From Planctobacterium sp965279005 (lineage in GTDB: Bacteria; Pseudomonadota; Gammaproteobacteria; Enterobacterales; Alteromonadaceae), in assembly GCA_965279005.1 (NCBI GenBank), contig CBDIHK010000026.1:248001-312000 (forward strand): DNA of 64,000 nt, given 5' to 3'. How positions within the stretch are numbered: the first letter of the stretch is position 1; every line of letters starts with the position of its first letter. The notes below the pieces were generated by a model. It had not been told where the DNA came from. It did no database searches and was given only the letters and a program-made list of their open reading frames with translations. Shown here in pieces: positions 17,641-26,858 of this stretch. A program made the translations under genes and the position numbers.

Positions 17641-18263
17641 TTAAATTCGACGCATTTGTAGCCGCAATCCAAGAAGCGATTGTTAAGGCTAATGAATCTT
17701 TAATTGCCAGGAATACCGATAATTTTGTCGAAACCTATTTTGATCACAGTGGGGACGAAGAGGATTTACAGGATAAACTGGATCAAGCACTTAAGGCGTT
17801 AAAAGGAGACGCGCAGCAGTCTACTGAAGATCGCATAAAGGCATTAAGCGATGCCAAAGTTGCGCTAACGGGGGGAGATACTGAAGAAAGTAAAGATGCA
17901 GACAAAGAAGGTAACGAACATGCCGCCGTACCCGGAAGCTTTTCACCAAAACTAGTGACGCTACAGTTTCCTTTTTTCAAAGACGGTGGCATAGAGTATC
18001 GGGATATCCATGTGCCACTCATTACTTTGATGCCGATTAGTTCAGCGGAAATAAATGAAGTCACCCTTGAGACTGACATTGTGATTTCAGAATCCGACGA
18101 TGAAGTGCATTTAAATTTTGAACGAAAAATTCTCAGTAGGATGTTTGGGAAAGCCAAACCCGGAAGGCTAAAGATTAAAGTCTCCCCGAGGGAACCTGCT
18201 GATGGCTTGCAAATTGTACTAGATGGCTACGAAAAACTTCTCCGCTCCCAAATGCCGCAATAA
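17637..18263 (+). CDS. Divergent DUF2589-like protein, copy 3
   Basis: 208 residues, starting in the ATGA overlap with the zinc-ribbon gene. The core strand IHVPLITLMPISSAEINEVT (~121-140) aligns with the ITIPLLTIIPINSL strand of copy 1. A FDAFVAAIQEAIVKANESL helix stands at the N terminus in place of the GGPL helix. The end has IKVSPREPADGLQIVLDGYE, matching the PLP-G-L segment loosely. An acidic, low-complexity stretch (~75-100) is inserted. It lacks the SLIGGPL signature, so it is a diverged member. The gene ends four bases from the convergent glycosyltransferase. Confidence 0.65.
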   Translation: MIKFDAFVAAIQEAIVKANESLIARNTDNFVETYFDHSGDEEDLQDKLDQALKALKGDAQQSTEDRIKALSDAKVALTGGDTEESKDADKEGNEHAAVPGSFSPKLVTLQFPFFKDGGIEYRDIHVPLITLMPISSAEINEVTLETDIVISESDDEVHLNFERKILSRMFGKAKPGRLKIKVSPREPADGLQIVLDGYEKLLRSQMPQ

Positions 18264-18267
18264 ATTT

Positions 18268-19293
18268 TTAAGCCTCTAGGCCTAAACCTGCAGCCACGTC
18301 CCTTTTCACCCATATTCCACCTGCATTTAACGGGAGCCTTGTCCATTCGTGCTGGGGCTTAAGGGATTTTTTGACCCAGCCATTGGTATTCACAGCAATG
18401 CCATCCATCTGCATGCAGTTGTACAACAACGCATTCATAGATACCTTGCCGACATGGCCTAAATCGCCGCCATCACTATCCCTTTGGCTAAAGTACATAA
18501 ACTCATCGGCAAGTGGCGAGGCATGGAAGGTTTTATAATAGTCGGAGGCAGTTTTGCTAACTTTCTCCAACATAAAAGCCGGCAATCTATACTGGGGCGA
18601 ACACGAAGAAAGTGTGTGCTCCCACAAGGAGTGCACAACTAAGCCGTCTTCATCGGGAAAACACAGCGTTGGCACTGTGTCTTTGATAGCTTCATAAAAC
18701 TTGTAATCTTCTGCAAAGTTGATATCCAGGAACTTATTTTGTTGCCAAAGAGCACGTTTATATGCATAGGCAAAACCATAGCCCCAGGTACTCTCAGCAC
18801 GGGCAGCCGCACTTTTTGCAGCGCGGGTAACCACAGACATAGATAAACCGGGGGTAAAATGATAGTCAGAGCTAGCCATCGTGTCCCAATAATAGAAATC
18901 CCCTGTATTAACATCACGATTAAACCAGGCACTTAAGGTGACAAAGTCATAGTCCTTCACCAATTCAACCATGGTAGAGACATAATTTGGCGCGTAATAA
19001 TCGTCATCATCAAAATGGACTATGATCTGCCCCTTGGCGCGTTCTATCAGGAAATTCCTTTTAGCCCCCACGCTCAAATCATTTTCCAGCCAATAGTAAT
19101 GAATATTCGAAGCTTTATTCTTAGTGAAGGTACTAGATTGGCCGCTTGAACCGGAATCTGCAACCAACAATTCAATATTGGGGTAGTCTTGCTGCTTGAA
19201 AACCGAGAACAAACCGGCGTGCAGCCAAGCCCTGTCCTTGCTAGGGACAATGACACTGACTTTTGTATTAAACCCTCTAATGATATTGCGCAT
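18268..19293 (-). CDS. Family 2 glycosyltransferase, larger relative
   Basis: 341 residues. The GT-A domain shows VSVIVPSKDRAWLHAGLFSV, LLVADSGSSG, GAKRNFLIERAKGQIIVHFD and the metal-binding DDDDYY. The second half (~210-341) is an extra region ending in a basic, Trp-containing tail. No membrane helices. It shares blocks with the 14457-15167 transferase, so the pair probably acts on the same type of glycan or modifies a protein of the locus. It is convergent with the DUF2589 run, four bases from copy 3. Donor and acceptor are unknown. Confidence 0.85.
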   Translation of the reverse strand: MRNIIRGFNTKVSVIVPSKDRAWLHAGLFSVFKQQDYPNIELLVADSGSSGQSSTFTKNKASNIHYYWLENDLSVGAKRNFLIERAKGQIIVHFDDDDYYAPNYVSTMVELVKDYDFVTLSAWFNRDVNTGDFYYWDTMASSDYHFTPGLSMSVVTRAAKSAAARAESTWGYGFAYAYKRALWQQNKFLDINFAEDYKFYEAIKDTVPTLCFPDEDGLVVHSLWEHTLSSCSPQYRLPAFMLEKVSKTASDYYKTFHASPLADEFMYFSQRDSDGGDLGHVGKVSMNALLYNCMQMDGIAVNTNGWVKKSLKPQHEWTRLPLNAGGIWVKRDVAAGLGLEA

Positions 19294-19477
19294 CTATGAC
19301 TTTATCTTTATGGCTACTTATAGATTCATAATAGCCAATCTTTTAACCATAGTGTGAATGGTCGATCGATTTTAAGATTATTTTTTATCTCAGAATAAAA
19401 TAAGCATACACCTCAAAGCCTTACCATGGTTTTGCCACAACCATATCCAAGTGCATTAAAAACTGGAAAAGCGCCTA

Positions 19478-19509
19478 ATTCCGATTTCATTAAGTATTTG
19501 CTCACCCAG
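19478..19509 (+). repeat. Solo copy of the 32-bp dispersed repeat
   Basis: ATTCCGATTTCATTAAG and the next 15 bases match the terminal repeat of the 37963 element. It lies 33 bases beyond the stop of the TetR gene. No opposite end is present nearby. Confidence 0.68.
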
Positions 19510-19542
19510 TTGAATTGAAGTGCGGATACTGAAGCCGCCAAG

Positions 19543-20280
19543 CTATTGCCCTAACCTCGCAACTTCCTCGGCAAACAATTCAAACTTTATCTGCTGCCAC
19601 GCCTCTTGGTAATCAACCTTTGCTGAATGGGGATGCCAGTTGAGCCCATCCATATAGGTGTTGGCGAGATAGAAGATATCCTGCTCTAATTTTTCCCTGG
19701 CGGCAATGCCGATATCGGTTTGCTTGGCACTGGTTGCCAAGGCATAGCTGGTAACGCCAAATTCAGCGGACCAAGAGCAGTTGGCAATACGGGATGGCGA
19801 TTGTGCGTGCGGGCAGACCAGGTCACCGCAATCAATGGCATCTTGCACAAAACTCTGCGCTAGGGTTTTGAATTGATTGAGGATAGCAGCGCCCCTAGCG
19901 AGGCGTTTTTCGGAGGCTTTTTCGCGCACTGTAGGGCTAATCGCCTGCAGTTCGCAAAAGAATTGGATGGGATACAGTTGGCCGTAGAGGTGGTAAGCAA
20001 ATGCCCTGGCCAAATTGCGCTCACGAGAGTTGCCATCGTAGCCATGTGCCCGTTGCATAAAATCCAATAATAACGTTGCACCATCATTGGTAATGGCAAG
20101 TAGAATTTCTTCTACGGAGTTAAAGAGTTTGTACACACTGCCTTTGGAATAGGGTACTGACTCTACTACCTTGTCCATAGTCAGGTTTGAAAATCCACTC
20201 TGGCCAATAAGCGCGCAGGCCGTTTCTATGATCAGGGCTTCCCGTTGTAGCAATTCTGCATGGCTGATTTTCTTTGGCAT
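19543..20280 (-). CDS. TetR-family transcriptional regulator
   Basis: 245 residues. The N terminus is a TetR helix-turn-helix: IIETACALIGQSGFSNLTMD then VVESVPYSKGSVYKLFNSVE (~16-57). The remainder is a helical ligand domain of usual or slightly long size with several Cys (CEL, CGDLVCP, CSW). Two near-perfect palindromes in its own promoter, overlapping the -10 element shared with the divergent membrane protein gene, indicate autoregulation and control of that gene. The ligand is unknown. Confidence 0.9.
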   Translation of the reverse strand: MPKKISHAELLQREALIIETACALIGQSGFSNLTMDKVVESVPYSKGSVYKLFNSVEEILLAITNDGATLLLDFMQRAHGYDGNSRERNLARAFAYHLYGQLYPIQFFCELQAISPTVREKASEKRLARGAAILNQFKTLAQSFVQDAIDCGDLVCPHAQSPSRIANCSWSAEFGVTSYALATSAKQTDIGIAAREKLEQDIFYLANTYMDGLNWHPHSAKVDYQEAWQQIKFELFAEEVARLGQ

Positions 20281-20298
20281 AAACGACTTGACCTAATT

Positions 20299-20335
20299 GT
20301 GACGATTCGTCATTATAATAGTGACGATTCGTCAC
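20299..20335. promoter_or_regulatory. Double palindromic operator in the TetR divergent promoter
   Basis: GTGACGATTCGTCAT (20299-20313) and GTGACGATTCGTCAC (20321-20335) are two copies of TGACGA-T-TCGTCA, 22 bases centre to centre, or two helical turns. ATTATAAT between them gives TATAAT on both strands, so a repressor on both sites would block transcription both ways. TTGACC at 20288 is a candidate -35 but its spacing to 20314 (20 bases) is long. Confidence 0.82.
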
Positions 20336-20426
20336 TAAAAGGCCATTTTTATTGTTTTGCTTCCAGGTATCGGATCCCTGAATTATCCAGCAGGGTTGCA
20401 AACACAGTTTTTTTAGAGGAATTACA

Positions 20427-20831
20427 ATGTTTTTAAAAACAAACCTGCCTTGGCTAATTTTTGCGCTGTTTGCCATAGCTGCCATTTATTTCCATCAAGG
20501 CGAACCGCTATTTTTTAGTGATTCGCCCTACCCCATAGGCAAATTCAGCGCATGGATTCTGTTTTTTGGGTTCTTGGCTTATTCCTACTATTGCAGTACC
20601 AAAGAGAACATTTTCACAACCATTAAACGCATTTATCCACTGCATTGGGCACGCCAGATTGGCATAGACCTCTACCTTGGGCTGGTGATTGCTATGTTAA
20701 TTATCTACCTTAATGAAGGCTCGCTACTAGTGTTGGCGTTTTGGGTTGTCCCTATCCTGCTGTTTGCCAACCTCGCAACACTGCTTTACGTGGCGCTAAA
20801 CTTTGATTCTATCGTTGCCCATTTTTTGTAA
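20427..20831 (+). CDS. Four-helix membrane protein controlled by the TetR regulator
   Basis: 134 residues, with TAGAGGAA upstream of the ATG. Four hydrophobic segments (about 8-22, 42-57, 82-99, 103-124) separated by short polar loops; the second loop is basic (KENIFTTIKRIYPLHWARQ). No channel or transporter motif is recognised. Its promoter holds the double TetR operator, so it is the likely regulated target. It is convergent with the hybrid kinase gene, 17 bases away. Confidence 0.75.
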   Translation: MFLKTNLPWLIFALFAIAAIYFHQGEPLFFSDSPYPIGKFSAWILFFGFLAYSYYCSTKENIFTTIKRIYPLHWARQIGIDLYLGLVIAMLIIYLNEGSLLVLAFWVVPILLFANLATLLYVALNFDSIVAHFL

Positions 20832-20848
20832 ATGCGGATAAGAACCCA

Positions 20849-23473
20849 CTAGCGCAATGAGTCAATGACATCGGTTAGTTGCTTAATATCAAGTGGCTTC
20901 AACAAGTATTGGGAGAAACCGGCCGCCATGGCCTGGTTTATTGCTTGTTCAGTAGCATCAGCGCTTAGGGCGATAAACTTGCAGTTGCGCAGTGCCTTGT
21001 TTTGCTTCAGCCTGGCCAAGGTTTCTATCCCTCCTATACCGGGCAGGCCAATATCGACGATAACCAGATCCGGCAAGGTGCTGGCGGCCATTTTTATACC
21101 TTCTTCCCCGGTCCTTGGGGCATAAAAGGTGATGTTGCCAATCTTGTTGAGTAACGCACCAACTAGCATCTGGCTCGGCCTGTTGTCTTCAATATAAAGC
21201 ACTGTCAGGTTTTTAGCTGGTTTTGATTCAAAGCCGGGAAAGCGGATAGCTGGTAACTCAGATAAGGATCCGGACTCTTCCTTTACGGCGGGTAAACGCA
21301 CCGATATTTTGGTGCCTGCATCCAGCTTGCTCTGCACCTGGATAGTACCCCCCATACGTTCTACAAGGTACTTAGTCAGAGTCAGGCCAATACCTGTGCC
21401 TTCGATTTTACTTTCCAGTTTGGACGCTAGCCGTTTAAATGGCTCAAATACTTGTTCTATTTGCTCCTCTACAATACCGATCCCGGTATCAATAACGTCT
21501 ATGCAGATATAGCCGGAATCCTTTTGCGCGGTTACGATGACGTCTCCTTCAGGTACATTATATTTGATGGCGTTGGTTAACAAATTAATGACAACTTGCA
21601 CCAACCTGGCGTGTTGTGCCAATACCCAAAAATTGAGGTTGGTGCTGGTTATTTTCACTTTTTGCTTTTGCGCCAGCGGTTGCACCAAGGCAATACTCTC
21701 CATTACCGCTTTTTCCAAGGAGCAATTTTCTAAGTCGATTGTAATGCGGTTCTGCTCTAACCTAACGATGTCCAAAATGTCGTTGACCAGTACCAGCAGG
21801 TGCTCGCCAGCTTCGAGGATCAGGTTTAAGTTACCCCGAGCTTCCTGATCCAACGACTCGTCGTACAACTGCAGCTGGGAGAAACCAATAATAGCGTTTA
21901 GCGGCGTCCGCAATTCATGGCTCATGCGGGACAGAAACTCACTTTTGGCAGCATTGGCATTCTCTGCTACTTCACGTGCAGAAATCAGTTCTTGTTCTTG
22001 TTTTAAACGCTGGCTAATGTCGGTTGCGGTAAAGACCAGGTTGCCTTGGCCAATGTCGCTGGTCAGCTTGGCCAGCGACAATAACACGGGAACAGCCTGC
22101 CCGTCGCTCCGAAGCAGCCATTCAGTCTCATCAAGAATATCGGGGGAAATATACCCAAGTGGATCGTCTTTTATTGAGGCATTGATTTTTTTGCGGCTAT
22201 CCTCTGCCAATAAAAGCGAGATTGGTTTGTCCAATAAATCAGATTCGCGGTAATCCAAAATACTCAGCAGGGTTTGGTTAGTGAACAGTATGCGCCCCTC
22301 AGGATCGGTTACCACAACCGCGTCGCGCATGTGCATCAGGATGTTTTGCATATAGCGCTTAGTTACGGTACTGACACCGAGCTCCTTAAGCATGCTGTTA
22401 TAGGCATTGCTGAGTTCTCCCAACTCATCATTGGAAACAACCGGGATGGGGTTGCGCATGCCTTCGCTAGGCAAGGCGGTTAACCCCTGCATCAGTGACT
22501 GAACTGGCCTAAACACCAATTTGTGCAAACTGCGGTAGATGATTAACGAAACAAGCATTATCGACAATAAGGTAATGGCAATGGCCATTGCTAGGATATT
22601 GCCGCTGTTGCCAGCAAAATCCGACGTGGGTATGAAACTAAACAGATGCAGTTTGTTGTCCAACTTTTTATGGTACAAATTGCCTGCTGTTGATTGGTAT
22701 AAACTGATTTCACTGGTGTTTGCCGCATCTAGCACCGCTTGCCTTGCTTGCTGCAATACCCCTTTAGGAAGACGCTGTGGAGGTGAGGAGTTGGTAATGG
22801 GGTCGGCGTCTTCATCGGTAAAAAAGATAAAGCCTTGATCGCTAATTTGTGTGCTAGCTACTTGATCCTCTAACATGTCCAAAGATACCACCAAAATTAT
22901 GTGGCCGCGGTATTCTGGATTTAAGCCTTTACCCGTGGACAAATCCCCCGTTAACATTATTTTTTGGCTGACTATGGCGACAGTTAAGTCATTGTTATCG
23001 CCCACCTTAGCGATATGCTGCAAATTTGGGACATCTGCCCCCTGCCCACTCCAGGCAATTTCAGCTTGCTGTATCAAGGGCTCCAGCGCTAGCCCCCTGA
23101 CTTGGTAAACAATTTCAGGAGCTTGCCCCGGCAATACTACAGCGAACCCGACATATTCAGGTTTTGCCAAGGCGTAGCCAGCAAAAAGCTCCAAAATACC
23201 GGGATAATACAGGTAGGCCCTGAGCTCCTCATTCACTTCGTTAAAATAACGTTTTAATAGGCTGTTTTGCGCAAATAGCTGGGTATCCCGTTTAGCCGTA
23301 TTCAGGAACTCACTGACCCTTAAATGGTTCAGCCGCATCGATGTTTGGGTGCTGGCGTTCAGGTTCTTTTCAAATACCGAGACGTTGTTATAGGTGGAAA
23401 AATAACTCAGCAACACGATCGGTAATACCACCAAGGGCAAGGTGGCAATTAAAATTTTGCTGGCTAATTTCAT
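20849..23473 (-). CDS. Hybrid sensor histidine kinase with periplasmic sensor domain
   Basis: 874 residues. TM1 (~6-26), a large periplasmic domain (~30-288, dCache-like by size), TM2 (~291-313), HAMP (~315-370), PAS (~376-490, AVVVTDPEGRILFTNQ), HisKA with phospho-acceptor H519 (MSHELRTPLNAI), HATPase with the G boxes (DTGIGI, GTGIGLTL) and a C-terminal receiver with phospho-acceptor D807 (LVIVDIGLPG) and K in LLKPL. All catalytic motifs are intact. Its start overlaps the stop of the PotD-like gene by four bases (ATGA), so the binding protein and kinase are made together. By analogy with LuxP-LuxQ, it probably senses the ligand-loaded binding protein. No output regulator is adjacent. Confidence 0.92.
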   Translation of the reverse strand: MKLASKILIATLPLVVLPIVLLSYFSTYNNVSVFEKNLNASTQTSMRLNHLRVSEFLNTAKRDTQLFAQNSLLKRYFNEVNEELRAYLYYPGILELFAGYALAKPEYVGFAVVLPGQAPEIVYQVRGLALEPLIQQAEIAWSGQGADVPNLQHIAKVGDNNDLTVAIVSQKIMLTGDLSTGKGLNPEYRGHIILVVSLDMLEDQVASTQISDQGFIFFTDEDADPITNSSPPQRLPKGVLQQARQAVLDAANTSEISLYQSTAGNLYHKKLDNKLHLFSFIPTSDFAGNSGNILAMAIAITLLSIMLVSLIIYRSLHKLVFRPVQSLMQGLTALPSEGMRNPIPVVSNDELGELSNAYNSMLKELGVSTVTKRYMQNILMHMRDAVVVTDPEGRILFTNQTLLSILDYRESDLLDKPISLLLAEDSRKKINASIKDDPLGYISPDILDETEWLLRSDGQAVPVLLSLAKLTSDIGQGNLVFTATDISQRLKQEQELISAREVAENANAAKSEFLSRMSHELRTPLNAIIGFSQLQLYDESLDQEARGNLNLILEAGEHLLVLVNDILDIVRLEQNRITIDLENCSLEKAVMESIALVQPLAQKQKVKITSTNLNFWVLAQHARLVQVVINLLTNAIKYNVPEGDVIVTAQKDSGYICIDVIDTGIGIVEEQIEQVFEPFKRLASKLESKIEGTGIGLTLTKYLVERMGGTIQVQSKLDAGTKISVRLPAVKEESGSLSELPAIRFPGFESKPAKNLTVLYIEDNRPSQMLVGALLNKIGNITFYAPRTGEEGIKMAASTLPDLVIVDIGLPGIGGIETLARLKQNKALRNCKFIALSADATEQAINQAMAAGFSQYLLKPLDIKQLTDVIDSLR

Positions 23474-24549
23474 CTAGTTTCTAATAACTCCTGCTTAAAC
23501 GCCGACCATTTACGGAACAATTTCGCTGACACCTTGGGGATCAAATGGCATTTGTCCAAAATATCCTTTTTTGGGAAGCGTCTTGTATTGTTGAGTTCAG
23601 CTTCGCTGAGATGTTTTAGCACGTTTTTATTAGGCGGAACATAGCCGGAGTAGCGGGTGCTTAACAGCGATGTTTCGGTTGAAGCCATATAGTTTAGGAA
23701 CTGGTAGGCCAAGTCCTTGTTAGGTGCAGCATTGAATAGGACAAAATAATCCCTAAAGATAAGGCATCCTTCTTTGGGAATAACAAAATCCACATCCTGG
23801 CTCAATTCCATTAATAGTTGCCCATCACCGGTATAGGCATAGGCAGCATAAATGTCCCCATTCAATAGTTGGGATTCTTCTGGATCTGCAGAGATATAGC
23901 CATAGTCAAACAGGTTACGGCTTTGCTGCCGCAATACACTACGGGCATCTACGGGGATTTCATCACTGAGTAGAAGGTCAGTTTGACCAAGCATAATCAG
24001 TGCGGTAGCAATCAATTCTGCCGGGTCTTGCACCATCACGAATTTCTGTTGCAACGCCGGTTCATAACCGAATATCGAACGCCAGCTATCTATGCGGCCT
24101 TCGACCAAGTCGGTGCGGTAGACAATGCCGCTATAGCCCTCAAAAAAAGGCAATACGGCAAATTTCCCGGTAACACCCGGTATATCAAAACTGGCATCCA
24201 TCAAGCTAAGGTTAGGCAGCTTTTCAGCTTCCAACTGGGCTATCCAGCCCACATTGGCATAATTTTCGACACTATCGTGCCCTACGACCGCAATGTCATA
24301 TTGACCAAGCCCTTCCAAAGCTACCAGCTTATTGCGGACTTCTTCAGATTCGAAGTAGACCTGATGCACTTTTGCCTGATACTGGCTTTCAAAGCTTTGC
24401 AAAACCTCAGGGGCAAAATACTCGGGCCAAGTCAAAATAGTGAGTACTGAAGGATTGGCAGGCTTAGTGGTACTAATTGCAAGGGCATTCCCTATACCTA
24501 TAAAAGGAACTATTAGGCTCAGCAATAACCATATTTTAGGTTTCTTCAT
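23470..24549 (-). CDS. PotD/NspS-like periplasmic polyamine-type binding protein
   Basis: 359 residues from the ATG at 24549 (GGAAT upstream); an upstream in-frame start lacks a site. Signal peptide ends near GNALA (~23). The fold is that of the PotD/PotF group: VLTILTWPEYFAPEVLQSFE, YDIAVVGHDSVENYANVGW, the hinge VLPFFEGYSGIVYRTDLV and a conserved late YQFLNYMAS. No permease or ATPase genes accompany it, and it is coupled by overlap to a hybrid kinase. It is therefore more likely a sensor subunit (as NspS with MbaA in Vibrio) than a transport protein. The polyamine ligand is inferred from the family only. Confidence 0.87.
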   Translation of the reverse strand: MKKPKIWLLLSLIVPFIGIGNALAISTTKPANPSVLTILTWPEYFAPEVLQSFESQYQAKVHQVYFESEEVRNKLVALEGLGQYDIAVVGHDSVENYANVGWIAQLEAEKLPNLSLMDASFDIPGVTGKFAVLPFFEGYSGIVYRTDLVEGRIDSWRSIFGYEPALQQKFVMVQDPAELIATALIMLGQTDLLLSDEIPVDARSVLRQQSRNLFDYGYISADPEESQLLNGDIYAAYAYTGDGQLLMELSQDVDFVIPKEGCLIFRDYFVLFNAAPNKDLAYQFLNYMASTETSLLSTRYSGYVPPNKNVLKHLSEAELNNTRRFPKKDILDKCHLIPKVSAKLFRKWSAFKQELLETR

Positions 24550-24765
24550 TGTGAAATTCCGTCTGATACATGCCAACCAATGATACTGGTGTACATTCCG
24601 CCTTTAGCTCAGAGTATAGATAAATCACACCCGTTTAATACGAGTCAAATATCTACCCCTCCCTGCAGCAAAGCTGAGAACCATGCCGGCAGTAGCCATG
24701 TATCTGATCACATATTGGTATTGCCCCCTTTTATACACTTGTATTAAAAATAAACATATCAGCCT

Positions 24766-26730
24766 TTAGTTGCATTCTATCAGCTCAATATCACTCACAG
24801 GCCGGCATTGGCAAGCTAATGTATAACCACTATCAAGTTCAGCTTGGGAAATGCCCGGCGCTGATATATCCGCGGTATATCCAGACACCAGCTTGCACTT
24901 GCAGCTTCCACATAGACCATTACCGCAGGCATGGGGGATATCCACCCCTTGTTGCACCGCCACCTGCAAGACCGTTTGGTTACTAGCGACCCTTAGGGTA
25001 TGTTTCTGGCCATCTAATAAACTAAGTCGCACGCGTTTCAGCTCCCCCACAGGTGCAACCCCATGGGTAAGAAACTCTTCGACGTGAATTGCCCCTTGCC
25101 CTATACCGAGCTGTGACAGATTATCGACCACAGTTTTTTTAAGGCGGCTCGGACCGCAAATATAGACCTGGGTATTGTGCTGCTTGACCTGCCCCGCCTG
25201 TTGGCACAAAACCTTGTGTAAAAGAGCCTTATCTATATTGCTCGGTTTGGCCGGTTCGTGATTTTCAGGATGGCGCCAAACCCACTCGATAATTAACCGG
25301 TCGTTATAACTGGATTGCAACATTTGCAGGCGCTTTAGATACATGGTGCTTTGCCTATCCTTGTTGGCATAGATCAGGGTTACGCTAGTCTGCCCGTCCT
25401 GGCTAAGGGCAAATTCGAGAATTGAAATGATTGGAGTAATGCCGCTACCAGCAGCAACCAATACTAAATGTTGGCCAGCGTTTAGCGTACCTTCGCTTAA
25501 CCCTTGTAAGGGATAGGTAAAATCTCCAAAGGGGCCTCGCACCACCAGCTGGTCGCCTGGTTCTAAGCCTTGGTTTAAATACTTCGACATCAAGCCGTTA
25601 CGGGTTTGTTTAACGGCAATTTTTAAGGTTTTTTCTTCAGGGCTCGCACAGATGGAATAGCATCGGGTCTGGTAGGCACCAGCCAACCATTTACTAACCG
25701 TTATGTACTGGCCTGCTTGATAAGCCAGGGAGCCGCCATTAGGCAATGCAAACTCAACCTCGACCGAATCCGGTGTGAGCCGATTGATGGTTTTAACCGT
25801 CAAATTCCAATGCATGGCCTTGGCCTGTACCGGCAACTGGCTGCCATTGGGTGAAGAGTGTAACGCTGCTCCTTGGTCAATCCTGTCGATTGCCGAATCC
25901 TTGCTCTCCAGGTATGGCTGGATTTGCTCGTAGACTGCCTTGTATTTGTACCAAGGCAATTTTGGGTAAAGGTGGTGGATTAGGTGATAGTTCTGCCCAA
26001 ACAGCAATATATTCAATAAGTTACTGGGGTAAATGCGGCTGGCTTGAAACCGATCCAAGGATTTGTGGGGATGGTGTGGCACATAATCGAAAAACGTGAT
26101 CAACAGGAAATTGGCGATCAGCAAAGGCAATAAACAAAAAAACAGTACTTCCTTGCCATAACCCGCGATAGCCAGGGCTGCCAATGACCCCCAGGCCACC
26201 ACAAAAAATATAACAGTCGGCAAGTATGCATCCTGCATGGCTTTGTCTTTGCCAAACCGCGTCACAGCCAACCAATTGTAGCGGAATGGGATGATGCCCA
26301 AACCCAAAGCCAGTTGCAGCCAACCTTTATCACCCTGTAAGTAATCGGGATCCCGATCCGGATCATTGGTAAATGAGTGGTGCCTGTCGTGGATTTTTTG
26401 GAAAAGCCGATAGGAGGTGGCAAGCAGAGGTAGCGTGCTCATCCAACCCAGGACATCTTCCATTGGCTTGAGCGCAGATCCGGAACGGATAATAGCGCCA
26501 TGCCCCGCATCATGGCCAACGGTGAAGGAAGCGAATGCCAAGTAACCACAAAGCAAAGTTGCCAGCCAATAGGGCACAAAGCCCATAATCGCCGCCGGAA
26601 TAACCAGTACATAACCAGCCAGTACCGCTAGTGCCAACAACACTGTTCCCCATGCCACCTCTTTGGGCATATGCTCCTGCCACACAGTAGCATAGCGTTG
26701 TTCCAGATCTGGTGACTCTATATTTTGCAT
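24766..26730 (-). CDS. Fatty acid desaturase fused to ferredoxin reductase and 2Fe-2S ferredoxin
   Basis: 654 residues from the ATG at 26730 (GGGG six bases upstream). Residues ~1-280 are a membrane di-iron desaturase with histidine boxes H73-DAG-H77, H114-DR-HH118, a VPHHPHKS motif and NYHLIHHLYP. Residues ~295-545 are an FAD/NAD(P)H reductase (RCYSICASPE, GSGITPIISI). The C terminus (~560-654) is a plant-type 2Fe-2S ferredoxin (CGNGLCGSCKCK and a later Cys in LACQCR). Carrying its own electron chain makes it self-sufficient for a reaction on an acyl or similar lipid chain; the position of the double bond or hydroxylation is unknown. An AraC regulator is divergent, 128 bases away. Confidence 0.92.
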   Translation of the reverse strand: MQNIESPDLEQRYATVWQEHMPKEVAWGTVLLALAVLAGYVLVIPAAIMGFVPYWLATLLCGYLAFASFTVGHDAGHGAIIRSGSALKPMEDVLGWMSTLPLLATSYRLFQKIHDRHHSFTNDPDRDPDYLQGDKGWLQLALGLGIIPFRYNWLAVTRFGKDKAMQDAYLPTVIFFVVAWGSLAALAIAGYGKEVLFFCLLPLLIANFLLITFFDYVPHHPHKSLDRFQASRIYPSNLLNILLFGQNYHLIHHLYPKLPWYKYKAVYEQIQPYLESKDSAIDRIDQGAALHSSPNGSQLPVQAKAMHWNLTVKTINRLTPDSVEVEFALPNGGSLAYQAGQYITVSKWLAGAYQTRCYSICASPEEKTLKIAVKQTRNGLMSKYLNQGLEPGDQLVVRGPFGDFTYPLQGLSEGTLNAGQHLVLVAAGSGITPIISILEFALSQDGQTSVTLIYANKDRQSTMYLKRLQMLQSSYNDRLIIEWVWRHPENHEPAKPSNIDKALLHKVLCQQAGQVKQHNTQVYICGPSRLKKTVVDNLSQLGIGQGAIHVEEFLTHGVAPVGELKRVRLSLLDGQKHTLRVASNQTVLQVAVQQGVDIPHACGNGLCGSCKCKLVSGYTADISAPGISQAELDSGYTLACQCRPVSDIELIECN

Positions 26731-26799
26731 AGATTGCCCCACTAAATGCTTTGACTATCAGCAAGCTTATGGCACTAATACAAAAAACTGCTTTTCATC

Positions 26800-26822
26800 A
26801 AATGACAACTTAATTATCATTT
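26800..26822. promoter_or_regulatory. Inverted repeat between the desaturase and AraC genes
   Basis: AAATGA and TCATTT stand 11 bases apart, forming a hyphenated palindrome in the divergent promoter. It could bind the AraC-type regulator, but in an AT-rich region it may be chance. Confidence 0.3.
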
Positions 26823-26858
26823 TACGCCAATAGCTTCGGATCCGAGGACAACTGCGTT

